Shown: positions 51,148-60,541, counted from the stretch's first letter. The stretch is DNA of 64,000 nucleotides from Streptomyces sp. NBC_00193 (GCF_026342735.1 NZ_JAPEMM010000001.1:1364001-1428000), one strand, 5' to 3'. Numbers and translations are program-made. The notes: a model not told the origin generated them from the letters alone.

Positions 51148-51663
51148 ATGACTCTCAGCGCGCTCGATCTGGCCCTCGTCGAGGAGGCCACCAAGAAGTC
51201 CGGCCTCATCTGGGTCCGCGGCTCCGGGCCGGACCGCGGCCTGTGGCACGCCTGGGTGGACGGCGCGGCGCACGTGCTCGGCGACGGGCCCGGGGAGCAG
51301 CCGTTCCCCGGTCTCGCGGACGGGGCGGCGGCCGAGGTGACCGTGCGCAGCAAGGACAAGGGCGGCCGGCTCGTCGCGTGGACGGCGACCGTACGCGAGC
51401 TCGTGCCCGGCAGCGAGCCGTGGGAGGCCGCGGTGGCCGAGCTCAAGGGCAAGCGGCTCAACGCGCCCGACTCCGCCGAGATGACCGACCGCTGGGCGCG
51501 GGAGTGCCGGCTGCTGCGCCTGGAGCCGGAGTCGGTCCGGGCCGCCCTCCCCGAGGGTTCGCTGGCGGCGGCTCCGCTGGGCTCCCCGGCGACGACCCGC
51601 CGGCCCATCCCGGCGGGGCTGCCGAAGCTGCTGCTGAAGCGGAAGAAGAAGGCCTCCCGCTAG
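51148..51663 (+). CDS. Conserved actinobacterial protein, possible split-barrel fold
   Basis: This is a 171-residue protein (LVEEATKKSGLIWVRGSG ... HAWVDGAAHVLGDG) with alternating strands that recall FMN-binding split-barrel (PNPOx-like) proteins, and a Lys/Arg-rich tail (LLLKRKKKASR). I am not sure of the family. It is a leaderless gene following corA. Confidence 0.7.
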   Translation: MTLSALDLALVEEATKKSGLIWVRGSGPDRGLWHAWVDGAAHVLGDGPGEQPFPGLADGAAAEVTVRSKDKGGRLVAWTATVRELVPGSEPWEAAVAELKGKRLNAPDSAEMTDRWARECRLLRLEPESVRAALPEGSLAAAPLGSPATTRRPIPAGLPKLLLKRKKKASR

Positions 51664-51730
51664 GCGGAGCGGGCCGAGGGAGCCGAACGGTCCGGGCGGG
51701 CCGAGGGATCCGGGCGGGCCGAGGGGGCGC

Positions 51731-52513
51731 CTAGCCCTGCGGGTTGGCGCCCTGGCCCGAGCCCTTGCCCGAGCCGCCCTCCTGGTCCTTGGTCGTGGGC
51801 AGCTCGGAACCGTAGTCCACCGTCTGGTCGGGCGCGGGCGCGGTGAGCTCGACCGGCTTGCCCCATTCCGCGAGGGTCACCCGGCCTGCGCCGCCCGCGC
51901 GTTCCATGAGGAGCGGGTAGGGGGTGCCCTCCAGGGAGACCGAGAGCTTGCCGCCCTTGCCCTTGTCCGCCGAGACCTGGACGGCCCGGGTGGGCCCGAC
52001 CTTGGTGTAGTCCTCGCCCTTGGTGAGCTTCCCTTCGAGCCCGAGCAGCCCGTCGAGCATGACCTGCATGTCGGTGAACCCGCGGAACTGCTTGTAGGAG
52101 GGGTCGCCCTCGGGCACCTTGACGAACTTGTCGCCGAGCTTGCCGGCCGCCTCGGACTGGCCCCAGAAGGCGGCGCCCGCCTTGAGGTAGAGCTGCTCGC
52201 CGACCCGCAGCAGCTGGAAGGTGGTGTCGTCCTGGGACTTCACCTCGCCGGAGCCGCCGTCCGCCCCGAGCCGCATGTCCAGGGTGAAGGACTTGCCGCC
52301 GCTGACGAGCGTGCCGGACAGGTGGACCGACTGTGCCCCGGTGACGGCCGTCTTCGCCTTGTCCTCGATCTGCTCGGCGGACAGTTTCCCGACCCCGTTC
52401 GTCCCCTCGTCGGGATCCGCTCCGCACCCCGTGCCGACGACGGCCAGGCCCGCGCACAGGGCACTGACGAAGGCGGCCCGGCGCAGCCGCGGGGCGGGGA
52501 AATAGGCGGTCAC
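51731..52513 (-). CDS. LppX/LprG-type lipoprotein
   Basis: This is a 260-residue secreted lipoprotein: signal peptide with GLAVVGTGC (Cys30), then the LppX_LprAFG half-barrel (VHLSGTLVSGGKSFTLDMRL; LLRVGEQLYLKAGAAFWG). Mycobacterial relatives carry lipids between membrane and envelope; the Streptomyces role is unknown. GTG at 52513 is preceded by GAGAGGGG. A Gly/Ser/Lys-rich tail ends the protein. Confidence 0.87.
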   Translation of the reverse strand: MTAYFPAPRLRRAAFVSALCAGLAVVGTGCGADPDEGTNGVGKLSAEQIEDKAKTAVTGAQSVHLSGTLVSGGKSFTLDMRLGADGGSGEVKSQDDTTFQLLRVGEQLYLKAGAAFWGQSEAAGKLGDKFVKVPEGDPSYKQFRGFTDMQVMLDGLLGLEGKLTKGEDYTKVGPTRAVQVSADKGKGGKLSVSLEGTPYPLLMERAGGAGRVTLAEWGKPVELTAPAPDQTVDYGSELPTTKDQEGGSGKGSGQGANPQG

Positions 52514-52756
52514 GGGCAGGTGCCCCTCTCGTTGCGTGGCGAGCAGCTGGCAGCGTACCCGCCCGTACGCGGGCCCCTGCGCGGCGCCCGCGCAGAGCCC
52601 GTGGGGACGCACGTGCGGAGGTCTCGGGGCGCCGCGCGGACTCCGGGGGGATGCCCGGCCGGACGGCCCCACCAGGAGGTTGCGTGCGGTACGGGCTAAC
52701 CTGAGGGCGGCAGTACCGGTGATCGACGGATGACGCAGCTCGTAGGAGGCGCTCGG

Positions 52757-54064
52757 ATGGCGGCAGGCGCCCCACGGATCTTCGTCTCGCATCTGTCGGG
52801 TGTGCCCGTCTTCGATCCCAACGGCGACCAGGTGGGCCGGGTACGCGACCTCGTCGCGATGCTCCGCGTGGGCGGCCGGCCGCCCCGGCTGCTGGGCCTG
52901 GTGGTCGAGGTCGTCAGCCGGCGCCGCATCTTCCTGCCCATGACCCGGGTGACGGGCGTCGAGTCCGGCCAGGTGATCACCACCGGCGTGGTCAACATGC
53001 GGCGCTTCGAGCAGCGCCCCACCGAGCGGCTGATCCTCGGCGAACTGCTGGACCGGCGGGTGCGCCTGGTCGCGGACGACGAGGAGGTCACCGTCCTGGA
53101 CGTGGCCATCCAGCAGCTGCCGGCCCGACGAGACTGGGAGATCGACCGGATCTTCGTACGGAAGGGCAAGTCGGGCGCGCTGCGGCGGCGCGGCGAGACC
53201 TTGACCGTGGAGTGGTCGGCGGTGACGGGCTTCTCGCTGGAGGAGCACGGGCAGGGCGCCGAGAACCTGGTCGCCACCTTCGAGCAGATGCGTCCCGCGG
53301 ACGTGGCGAACGTCCTGCACCACCTGACGCCGAAGCGGCGTGCCGAGGTGGCGAGCGCGCTGGACGACGACCGGCTCGCGGACGTCATGGAGGAGCTGCC
53401 CGAGGACGAGCAGGTGGAGATCCTCGGGAAGCTGAAGGAGGAGCGCGCGGCCGACGTCCTGGAGGCGATGGACCCGGACGACGCGGCCGACCTGCTCTCG
53501 GAGCTGCCGGAGGACGACAAGGAACGGCTGCTGACGCTGATGCGGCCGGACGACGCCGCCGACGTGCGGCGCCTGCTGTCGTACGAGGAGAACACCGCGG
53601 GCGGTCTGATGACCACGGAGCCGATCGTGCTGCGCCCCGACGCGACGGTCGCCGACGCGCTGGCCCGCGTACGGCAGTCGGACCTGTCGCCTGCGCTCGC
53701 GGCCCAGGTGTACGTGTGCCGGCCTCCGGACGAGACGCCGACGGGCAAGTACCTGGGTACGGTGCACTTCCAGCGGCTGCTGCGCGATCCGCCGTTCACC
53801 CTGGTCAGCTCGATCGTGGACACGGGCCTGGCGCCGCTGCGGCCGGACGCCTCACTGCCGGTGGTGACCAGCTACCTGGCCGCGTACAACATGGTCGCGG
53901 TCCCGGTCGTCGACGAGAGCGGCTCGCTGCTGGGCGCGGTCACCGTGGACGACGTACTGGACCACCTGCTCCCGGACGACTGGCGGGAGACGGACTTCCA
54001 CTCGGAGGCGCCCGGCGGGCCCGAGGACTCCGAGCGCGCGGAAGGAGCCCTGCGTGGGAACTGA
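52757..54064 (+). CDS. PRC-barrel / MgtE-N / CBS protein without a channel domain
   Basis: This 435-residue soluble protein has two PRC-barrel-like regions (~5-75 and ~95-165), an MgtE N-terminal helical repeat (ADVANVLHHLTPKRRAEVAS ... ADVMEELPEDEQ, ~170-275) and a CBS pair (AGGLMTTEPIVLRPDATV; PVVDESGSLLGAVTVDDVL). The five-helix Mg2+ channel of MgtE is missing, so it is probably a Mg2+/nucleotide-sensing regulator, perhaps of CorA or the DUF1003 protein. AGGAGG is seven bases before ATG 52757; the ATG at 52730 lacks an RBS. Confidence 0.9.
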   Translation: MAAGAPRIFVSHLSGVPVFDPNGDQVGRVRDLVAMLRVGGRPPRLLGLVVEVVSRRRIFLPMTRVTGVESGQVITTGVVNMRRFEQRPTERLILGELLDRRVRLVADDEEVTVLDVAIQQLPARRDWEIDRIFVRKGKSGALRRRGETLTVEWSAVTGFSLEEHGQGAENLVATFEQMRPADVANVLHHLTPKRRAEVASALDDDRLADVMEELPEDEQVEILGKLKEERAADVLEAMDPDDAADLLSELPEDDKERLLTLMRPDDAADVRRLLSYEENTAGGLMTTEPIVLRPDATVADALARVRQSDLSPALAAQVYVCRPPDETPTGKYLGTVHFQRLLRDPPFTLVSSIVDTGLAPLRPDASLPVVTSYLAAYNMVAVPVVDESGSLLGAVTVDDVLDHLLPDDWRETDFHSEAPGGPEDSERAEGALRGN

Positions 54065-54758
54065 CCGGGGGCGCGGCGAGCGCGAGCAGGCCCGCGAGCG
54101 GCGCAAGGAGCAGATCCGGGAGCGGCGCGAGCACGCCCGGGCGCAGGCGCGCGAGAACGGGCTGGCGGAAGCGGCCGCGGAGCGGGCGGAACGTTCCTCT
54201 TTCGAGCGCGGCGAGCGGGCGAAGGCCGGTCAGTCGACCGGGTCGAGCGCGCTGTCGCGCTCGCGCACCCGGCTCGACCTGCCGCGCCCGGCCCGCCGCC
54301 GGCTGCTGCCGGAGTACGACCCGGAGGCCTTCGGGCGGCTGTCGGAGCGGGTCGCACGGTTCCTCGGCACGGGCCGGTTCATCGTCTGGATGACCGTCGT
54401 CATCATCATCTGGGTGCTGTGGAACATCTTTGCGCCGGAGAGCGTGCGCTTCGACCAGTACCCCTTCATCTTCCTGACCCTGATGCTGTCGCTCCAAGCC
54501 TCCTACGCGGCCCCGCTGATCCTCCTGGCGCAGAACCGCCAGGACGACCGGGACCGGGTCAACCTGGAGCAGGACCGCAAGCAGAACGAACGCTCGCTGG
54601 CCGACACCGAGTACCTGACCCGGGAAATCGCGGCCCTGCGGATGGGTCTGGGGGAGGTCGCCACGCGCGACTGGATCCGGTCCGAGTTCCAGGATCTGAT
54701 CAAGGAGATGGACGAGCGGCGGCTATTCCCCGCGGAGAGTGACGAAGGCGACCGCTAG
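54054..54758 (+). CDS. DUF1003 membrane protein
   Basis: This 234-residue protein has an Arg/Glu-rich N-terminal ~70 residues, two TM helices (FIVWMTVVIIIWVLWNIF; PFIFLTLMLSLQASYAAPLIL) and the family segment LLAQNRQDDRDRVNLEQDR, then a coiled tail. Its function is unknown. GTG at 54054 overlaps the preceding gene by 11 bases, with GAAGGAG inside it, so the two are coupled. Confidence 0.9.
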   Translation: MGTDRGRGEREQARERRKEQIRERREHARAQARENGLAEAAAERAERSSFERGERAKAGQSTGSSALSRSRTRLDLPRPARRRLLPEYDPEAFGRLSERVARFLGTGRFIVWMTVVIIIWVLWNIFAPESVRFDQYPFIFLTLMLSLQASYAAPLILLAQNRQDDRDRVNLEQDRKQNERSLADTEYLTREIAALRMGLGEVATRDWIRSEFQDLIKEMDERRLFPAESDEGDR

Positions 54759-54788
54759 CAGCCTTTCCTGAGGCCCGCCACCGCGCCG

Positions 54789-54794
54789 TACCAT
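54789..54794 (+). promoter_or_regulatory. -10 box of a leaderless promoter
   Basis: TACCAT lies six bases before the mrp ATG; no RBS is present. Confidence 0.55.
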
Positions 54795-54800
54795 CGGGGC

Positions 54801-55970
54801 ATGGCTACCGACACAAGCTCCGCCTCCGCCGCTGCCGTGCCCGAACAGGACGCGATCCTGGACGCGCTGGCGACGGTGAACGACCCCGAGATCCACCGGC
54901 CGATCACCGAGCTGGGCATGGTCAAATCGGTGGAGATCGGTGACGCCGGCGAGGTCGCCGTCACCGTGTTCCTGACCGTGTCGGGCTGCCCCATGCGCGA
55001 GACCATCACCAACCTGGTCACCGAGGCCGTGCAGAAGGTCCCCGGCGTCACCTCGGTCGCCGTCACGCTGGACGTGATGAGCGACGAGCAGCGCAAGGAC
55101 CTCGCGGCGACCCTGCGCGGCGGCACCGCCGAGCGCGAGGTCCCCTTCGCCCAGCCCGGCTCGCTGACCCGCGTCTACGCGGTCGCCTCCGGCAAGGGAG
55201 GCGTCGGCAAGTCCTCGGTCACCGTGAACCTGGCGGCGGCGATGGCGGCCGACGGCCTCAAGGTCGGTGTCGTCGACGCCGACATCTACGGCCACAGCGT
55301 GCCGCGCATGCTCGGCGTGGAGGGCCGCCCCACCCAGGTCGAGAACATGATCATGCCGCCGTCGGCGCACGGCGTGAAGGTCATCTCCATCGGCATGTTC
55401 ACCCCGGGCAACGCGCCCGTGGTGTGGCGCGGTCCGATGCTGCACCGGGCCCTCCAGCAGTTCCTGGCCGACGTGTTCTGGGGCGACCTGGACGTCCTGC
55501 TGCTCGACCTGCCGCCGGGCACGGGCGACATCGCGATCTCCGTGGCGCAGCTCGTGCCCAACGCCGAGATCCTCGTCGTGACCACCCCGCAGCAGGCCGC
55601 GGCCGAGGTCGCGGAGCGGGCCGGCTCGATCGCCGTGCAGACCCACCAGAAGATCGTCGGCGTCGTCGAGAACATGTCCGGGCTGCCCTGCCCGCACTGC
55701 GACGAGATGGTCGACGTGTTCGGCTCCGGCGGTGGCCAGAAGGTCGCCGACGGCCTGACCAAGACGGTCGGCGCGGCCGTGCCGGTGCTGGGCTCGATCC
55801 CGATCGACGTCCGCCTGCGCGAGGGCGGCGACGACGGCACCCCGGTCGTCCTGTCCGACCCCGACTCCCCCGCCGGTGCGGCCCTGCGCGCCATCGCCGG
55901 CAAGCTCGGCGGCCGTGCCCGCGGCCTGGCCGGCATGTCCCTGAGCATCACCCCGCGCAACAAGTTCTGA
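54801..55970 (+). CDS. mrp: Mrp/ApbC iron-sulfur cluster carrier ATPase
   Basis: This 389-residue protein has an N-terminal MIP18/SufT-like domain (ALATVNDPEIHRPITELGMV; GCPMRETI) and a P-loop ATPase with deviant Walker A GKGGVGKSS (131-139). Cys297-x2-Cys300 (LPCPHCDE) bridges a [4Fe-4S] cluster in the dimer. It carries Fe-S clusters to apo-proteins, which could include NarG/NarH and MoaA-type enzymes. It is a leaderless gene. Confidence 0.95.
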   Translation: MATDTSSASAAAVPEQDAILDALATVNDPEIHRPITELGMVKSVEIGDAGEVAVTVFLTVSGCPMRETITNLVTEAVQKVPGVTSVAVTLDVMSDEQRKDLAATLRGGTAEREVPFAQPGSLTRVYAVASGKGGVGKSSVTVNLAAAMAADGLKVGVVDADIYGHSVPRMLGVEGRPTQVENMIMPPSAHGVKVISIGMFTPGNAPVVWRGPMLHRALQQFLADVFWGDLDVLLLDLPPGTGDIAISVAQLVPNAEILVVTTPQQAAAEVAERAGSIAVQTHQKIVGVVENMSGLPCPHCDEMVDVFGSGGGQKVADGLTKTVGAAVPVLGSIPIDVRLREGGDDGTPVVLSDPDSPAGAALRAIAGKLGGRARGLAGMSLSITPRNKF

Positions 55971-55980
55971 CGTAGGACGA

Positions 55981-56022
55981 AAGAGGGGCCGGCGAGGAGA
56001 TCTCCTCGCCGGCCCCTCTTTC
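55981..56022. terminator. Perfect 42-bp palindromic terminator
   Basis: Twenty-one-base arms start AAAGAGGGGCCGGCG and end CCCCTCTTT. They lie between convergent genes (mrp and the DUF gene at 56048). Confidence 0.87.
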
Positions 56023-56047
56023 GGTTCGCGTCTCTTTCGTTCGCGTC

Positions 56048-56761
56048 CTACTCGTACGCCGCCAGGTCCCCGATCACCGAGAACCCGAGCCCGTACGCGC
56101 TCATCCCCCGCCCGTAGGCACCGAGATGCACCCCGCTGCCGGTCGATCCGGCCAGAACCCAGCCGAACTCCGACTCGCGGTAGTGGAACGGCGTCGGCTC
56201 CCCGTCCACGGGCAGCGACAGCGTCGACCAGTCCGGCCCGGCCAGGTCGTCCGCGAGCTCCCACGCGGCCTCGGTCTGCTGGTCGAGCCAGTCGTCGCGC
56301 AGGCTGTGGTCCATCTGCCCCGGCCAGCTGTAGGCCAGCAGCCCCGAGCCGGCCAGCCAGGCCGCCGAGGAGACCGAGGTGGCCTCCAGGACGCCGGTGC
56401 CGTCGGCGGTGCGGCGCAGCGGGTTGCTGGCCACCGTGACGACCACCGCGAAGCGCTCCTTCTCCCCGGTGGCGATCTCGCCGCGGGCGGAGGGCTCGTC
56501 GCCGTGGCCGGTCGAGCCGTGTTCCACGCTGCCGTCGGCGCCCGCGGCGACCTGCATCAGCCAGCGGGGGCCGGTGAAGGCCCCGTCCAGCCCGTACCAG
56601 GGGAAGTCGGCCCGCAGGTACCCTTCGGCCGCCCGGCGGGCGGCAGGGACGGGCGGGGCGGCCGCGTCCGGGGGCTGCGGATGGTCTGCTGCCAGTGCTG
56701 GGGCTGGCGTCTGCGCCTCGGCGGGCTGCGTGCCTACCCGGCTACTGCTCGTCGTCTCCAT
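56048..56761 (-). CDS. Conserved protein of unknown function
   Basis: This is a 237-residue protein. The first ~45 residues are Pro/Ala-rich and probably disordered. The rest is a Trp-rich alpha/beta domain (YLRADFPWYGLDGAFTGPRW; AYSWPGQMDHSLRDDWLDQQ; FHYRESEFGWVLAGSTG). There is no signal peptide or TM segment, and I do not recognise a family. A likely -10 TATCCT lies about 75 bases upstream. Confidence 0.75.
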   Translation of the reverse strand: METTSSSRVGTQPAEAQTPAPALAADHPQPPDAAAPPVPAARRAAEGYLRADFPWYGLDGAFTGPRWLMQVAAGADGSVEHGSTGHGDEPSARGEIATGEKERFAVVVTVASNPLRRTADGTGVLEATSVSSAAWLAGSGLLAYSWPGQMDHSLRDDWLDQQTEAAWELADDLAGPDWSTLSLPVDGEPTPFHYRESEFGWVLAGSTGSGVHLGAYGRGMSAYGLGFSVIGDLAAYE

Positions 56762-56894
56762 CTGAGCGGCCTCTCGTTCCGTGGGATCCGGAACGGCCCA
56801 CCCCCCTCGGGCGTCCTGGGTCCGGACTCAAGGAGGATAGCCATCCGACCGCGGTTCGCCGGGCAGGCAGGCGCGTGCGTGGTCCCGGGTGGCG

Positions 56895-57344
56895 TCAGGT
56901 CGCGTCGGCGTCGTAGCGCGAGCGCTGCTCCTGCGCCGGGGTCCCGGGCTTCTTGACCATGTCCGGTCCGGCGCCCGGCGAGGCGGCCGGGAGGGCTCCG
57001 CCGGCGGCCGCGGCCGCGTCGGACTCCTTGCCGTTGACCGCGTCCGTGACGTCGTTGAGTTCCTTGCGGAGATCGAAGCTGCTCCGGATCTCCTTGAGGT
57101 CCTCGTTCTCGGTCAGCTGCTTGCGGATGAAGTTCTTCGGGTTCAGGTCCTCGAACTCGAAGTCCTTGAATTCCGGGCCGAGCTCGGAGCGGATGTCCTG
57201 CTTCGCGCTGTCGGAGAACGCGCGGATCTTCCGGATGACGCCCGTGACGTCCTGGATGACCTTGGGCAGCTTGTCCGGGCCGAAGATGAGAATGGCGAGC
57301 ACCACGATCGTGACCAGCTCGAGTGCGCCTATGTCGTTGAACAC
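56895..57344 (-). CDS. tatB: Sec-independent translocase subunit TatB
   Basis: This 149-residue protein has an N-terminal TM helix (NDIGALELVTIVVLAILIF), the hinge FGPDKLPKVIQD and an amphipathic helix, then a variable Ala/Gly tail. With TatA/TatC (not in the window) it exports folded proteins. I chose GTG at 57344, with GGAG nine bases upstream; the ATG at 57413 is unlikely. It follows htrA, as in the mycobacterial sigE locus. Confidence 0.93.
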   Translation of the reverse strand: MFNDIGALELVTIVVLAILIFGPDKLPKVIQDVTGVIRKIRAFSDSAKQDIRSELGPEFKDFEFEDLNPKNFIRKQLTENEDLKEIRSSFDLRKELNDVTDAVNGKESDAAAAAGGALPAASPGAGPDMVKKPGTPAQEQRSRYDADAT

Positions 57345-57462
57345 CTTGCCCCGCTCCTCGGCTCTCTTCACGTCAGGCCTGTCACACGGTACCCGGCCAG
57401 GTCCGCAGGCCAATACACCAGGACCGGCTGATTACCCGACCGGTTCTGCTTTCACCCGCCCG

Positions 57463-58923
57463 TCACGAACCGTTCGCCGACCCGAGGACCACTTCCAGCG
57501 TGCGCTCCCGGCCCTCGCGCAGCACGGTGAGGGTGAGCCGGTCGCCCGGCCGGTGGGCCCGGATCTTGATCACCAGCTCGTCGCCGCCGTGCACCCGTAC
57601 CCCGTCCACCTTGGTGATCACGTCGCCCGGCCTGATGCCCGCGCGGGCTCCGGGCCCGCCGGCGGTCACGGCGGGCTTCCCGCCCTCGCCCTTCTCCCCC
57701 ACGCGCGCTCCGTCGCCGGAGTAGTCCATGTCCAGGGTGACGCCGATGACGGGGTGGGTGGCGCGGCCGGTGCGGATCAGTTCCTCGGCCACGCGCTTGC
57801 CCTGGTTCACCGGGATGGCGAACCCGAGGCCGATGCTGCCGCGCTGCTGTCCGGAGCTGTCCTTGCCGTCGCCCCCGCGGATGGCGCTGTTGATGCCGAT
57901 GACCTGGGCCCTGGCGTCGAGGAGCGGTCCGCCGGAGTTGCCGGGGTTGATGGGGGCGTCGGTCTGGAGCGCGTCGACGTAGCTGACGTCGCTGCCGTCG
58001 CCCTTGTCGCCCCCGGCGGTGATGGGGCGGCCGGTGGCGCTGATGATCCCGGCGGTGACGGTGTTGGAGAGGTCGAAGGGGGCCCCGATGGCCACCACCG
58101 GGTCGCCCACCTTGACGTTCTCGGAGTTGCCGAGCGCGAGCGGCCGCAGGCCCCGTACCCCGTCGACCTTGACGACGGCCAGGTCGTAGCCGGTGTCGCC
58201 GCCGACCAGTTCGGCGGCGACGCTCTCGCCGGTGCTGAAGGTGACCGTTATGGTCCGGGCCCCGTGGACCACGTGGTTGTTGGTGAGGATGTGGCCCTGC
58301 CCGTCGAGGACGAAGCCGGTGCCGGTCGAACTGCCCTCCGCGGCGTTGACGTGCAGGGTGACCACGCCGGGCAGCGCGGTGGCGGCGATCCCGGCCACGC
58401 TGTCGGGAGCCCGGCCGCCGTCGGCGGGGGCCGCCTGCGGGAGTTCGAGCCGGGTGCCTGCCTGCCGCTCGGCGAGGACGCCGGCGTAGCCGCCGATGCC
58501 GCCGGCCAGGAGGGCGGCGCCGAGGCCGAGGACGATGCCCTGGCGCAGCCGGAACCGGCGCGAGCCCGCCTTGCCGTGGTCCACCGCCTGGAGCGGCCGC
58601 ACACCCCACGGGTCGTACCGCGGCTCAGGGTCCGCGTCCGGGTCCGCGACGGGCTCCGGCGCGGTCCGCGGGGGCGGTACGGATCCCTCGTGCCCGGCAA
58701 CCGGCTGCGCGGGGCGGCTCCACCACTGGGGCACCGGGGCGGGGGCCGTCACCGGGGCGGGGTCGGGGTCCGGGGCCGTGTCCGGGGCGGCGTGCTCGGC
58801 GGCCCGAGGGGGCGGTACGGATCCCTCGTGCGCGCCGACGGGCTCCGCGGGGCGGCTCCACCACCGGGGCAGGGGGGCGGGGACCGGATCCGCCGCCGGA
58901 TCGGTCTGCTGACTGTCGGACAT
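57463..58923 (-). CDS. htrA: HtrA/DegP-type membrane serine protease
   Basis: This is a 486-residue protein with a Pro-rich cytoplasmic N-terminus, a TM helix (~129-150), a trypsin-like domain with His217 (TNNHVVHG), Asp247 (YDLAVVK) and Ser330 (NPGNSGGP), and a C-terminal PDZ domain (GARAGIRPGDVITKVDG). It degrades or refolds damaged envelope proteins. The N-terminus holds a duplicated 22-residue unit (19-40 and 65-86). GGGGAG is near the ATG at 58923. Confidence 0.94.
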   Translation of the reverse strand: MSDSQQTDPAADPVPAPLPRWWSRPAEPVGAHEGSVPPPRAAEHAAPDTAPDPDPAPVTAPAPVPQWWSRPAQPVAGHEGSVPPPRTAPEPVADPDADPEPRYDPWGVRPLQAVDHGKAGSRRFRLRQGIVLGLGAALLAGGIGGYAGVLAERQAGTRLELPQAAPADGGRAPDSVAGIAATALPGVVTLHVNAAEGSSTGTGFVLDGQGHILTNNHVVHGARTITVTFSTGESVAAELVGGDTGYDLAVVKVDGVRGLRPLALGNSENVKVGDPVVAIGAPFDLSNTVTAGIISATGRPITAGGDKGDGSDVSYVDALQTDAPINPGNSGGPLLDARAQVIGINSAIRGGDGKDSSGQQRGSIGLGFAIPVNQGKRVAEELIRTGRATHPVIGVTLDMDYSGDGARVGEKGEGGKPAVTAGGPGARAGIRPGDVITKVDGVRVHGGDELVIKIRAHRPGDRLTLTVLREGRERTLEVVLGSANGS

Positions 58924-58999
58924 GGGTGCTCCCCGCCTGCCTGTCGGTCTCCGCCGGCCGCCCGGGGCGGCGCATCTGGCGGAGATTCAACCAGGTTGC

Positions 59000-59029
59000 C
59001 CGTGCCGCCCGCCCCGGCGGGCGGCACGG
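59000..59029. terminator. Hairpin between the anti-sigma and htrA genes
   Basis: Fourteen-base perfect arms (59000-59013 and 59016-59029). Its place suggests that sigE-rseA and htrA-tatB are separate transcripts, or that htrA is reached only by read-through. Confidence 0.7.
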
Positions 59030-59081
59030 GCGGCCGCAGGGGCGAGCCGGAGGGGCCGGCCGGAGCCACGTCCCGGACCGC

Positions 59082-59765
59082 TCAGCGGTACAGGGACACC
59101 GGGCGTGCGGGGGCGGTCGGCCGGGAGGGCGCCGGGGAGGCCGCGAGCGGGGAGACCGGGCGGAGCGTCGGAACGGTGCCCGGCTTCGGCAGCCGGTTCT
59201 CCCGGACCACCGCGTCGACCACCGGGACCACCGGTCCCGTGCGCGCGGCCGGGGCCTCGCCCCGGGCATTGGGCTCGACCGCTTCCATCGGCAGCGAGCC
59301 GCCCAGCGCGATCGCGGCGAGCGACACCGCTCCGGCGGCCACGAAGGCGAAGCGGCGCCGCTGGCGGCCCACCTCGTGTATCCGGAAGCCCTGCTGCTGC
59401 GGCTCGGCGGCGGTCGCGGGCGGCGCGTAGCCGAAGGACCCGAACGGGTCGGCTCCCGGCGGCGGACCGAAGGGACCGGAAGGTCCCGACGGGCCCTCGG
59501 GACCGCTGCCCGGCAGACCCTGCAGCCGTGCCAGCAGCCCGGCCGACAGCGGAGGGGGCGCGCTCTCCACGAACATGGTCTTCAGGCGGCGCTGCGCATC
59601 GGCCTCGGCCTTGCACTTGGCACACGTCGCCAGGTGCGCCAGTACGCGCTCGCGCGCGTCGTGGCTCAACTCCCCGTCCACGAGGGCGGCGAGCCGGTCG
59701 CCCAGGTGGTGCTCCGCGGAGGAAGCCTGTTCGGCGGGCGACGGGGACGGACTGATCCCGCTCAC
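59082..59765 (-). CDS. rseA: Zinc-containing anti-sigma factor (RseA-like)
   Basis: This 227-residue protein has an N-terminal ZAS domain with His44-x3-Cys48-x2-Cys51 (HLATCAKC), which holds the sigma factor and may sense redox state. A Pro/Gly-rich linker, one TM helix ([18 protein letters not shown]) and an external tail follow. GTG at 59765 overlaps the sigma-factor stop (GTGA), so the pair is co-translated. Confidence 0.9.
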   Translation of the reverse strand: MSGISPSPSPAEQASSAEHHLGDRLAALVDGELSHDARERVLAHLATCAKCKAEADAQRRLKTMFVESAPPPLSAGLLARLQGLPGSGPEGPSGPSGPFGPPPGADPFGSFGYAPPATAAEPQQQGFRIHEVGRQRRRFAFVAAGAVSLAAIALGGSLPMEAVEPNARGEAPAARTGPVVPVVDAVVRENRLPKPGTVPTLRPVSPLAASPAPSRPTAPARPVSLYR

Positions 59766-60541
59766 TCGGCTCCGCCCTCTCCCCCGGTGCCGGGGGCGCC
59801 CACGGCCACACCGGCCAGCGCGCGCTGCTCCGCACGGGCCTCGGGAGACCGGTGCTTGAGCGCCTTGCGCAGGTGCGAACGGCCGCGGTGGATACGGCTG
59901 CGGACGGTGCCGAGCTTCACGCCGAGCGTTGCGGCGATCTCCTCGTACGACAGGCCCTCGATGTCACAGAGCACCACGGCCGCACGGAACTCGGGCGCGA
60001 GGGTGTCCAGCGCCTGCTGTACGTCCGCGTCGAAGTGGGTGTCGTGCAGCACCTGCTGCGGGGACGGCTCGCGACTGGGCAGCCGCTCGGCGGCGTCGTC
60101 GGCGAGGGCGTCGAAGCGGATCCGCTGCTTGCGGCGGACCATGTCGAGGAAGAGGTTCGTGGTGATCCGGTGCAGCCAGCCCTCGAAGGTGCCGGGCGTG
60201 TACGTGGACAGCGAGCGGAAGACGCGGACGAAGACTTCCTGCGTCAGGTCCTCGGCGTCGTGCTGGTTGCCCGTCAGCCTGTAGGCGAGACGGTAGACCC
60301 GCGCACTGTGCGTGCTGACGATCTCCTCCCACGAGGGAGGGGTCCACGCCTGGGAGCCCGCATCGGCGGCGAAGGTCGCGGTGGTTGCGGTGTCTACGGT
60401 GCGGAAACGGTCAGCAATGTTGGTCACGGATTTCGGCTCACCGGCCGACCAGAAGAGGCGTCGGAGGACACCCCCACGATCCACAGGCGCAGCCGCACCT
60501 CCCCTGTCGGCTCTGGTGGTGTCCAGCGGAATCCCTACCAT
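59762..60541 (-). CDS. sigE: ECF sigma factor, mycobacterial SigE type
   Basis: This 259-residue sigma factor has region 2 ([19 protein letters not shown] ... [20 protein letters not shown]) and region 4 ([20 protein letters not shown]). The N-terminal ~75 residues are an extension. I chose ATG at 60541 with GGGAGGGG upstream; the frame runs to 60682 past its own promoter. The sigE-rseA-htrA-tatB order identifies it as the M. tuberculosis SigE orthologue. It is not the Streptomyces sigma-E of the cse system. Confidence 0.92.
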   Translation of the reverse strand: MVGIPLDTTRADRGGAAAPVDRGGVLRRLFWSAGEPKSVTNIADRFRTVDTATTATFAADAGSQAWTPPSWEEIVSTHSARVYRLAYRLTGNQHDAEDLTQEVFVRVFRSLSTYTPGTFEGWLHRITTNLFLDMVRRKQRIRFDALADDAAERLPSREPSPQQVLHDTHFDADVQQALDTLAPEFRAAVVLCDIEGLSYEEIAATLGVKLGTVRSRIHRGRSHLRKALKHRSPEARAEQRALAGVAVGAPGTGGEGGAE

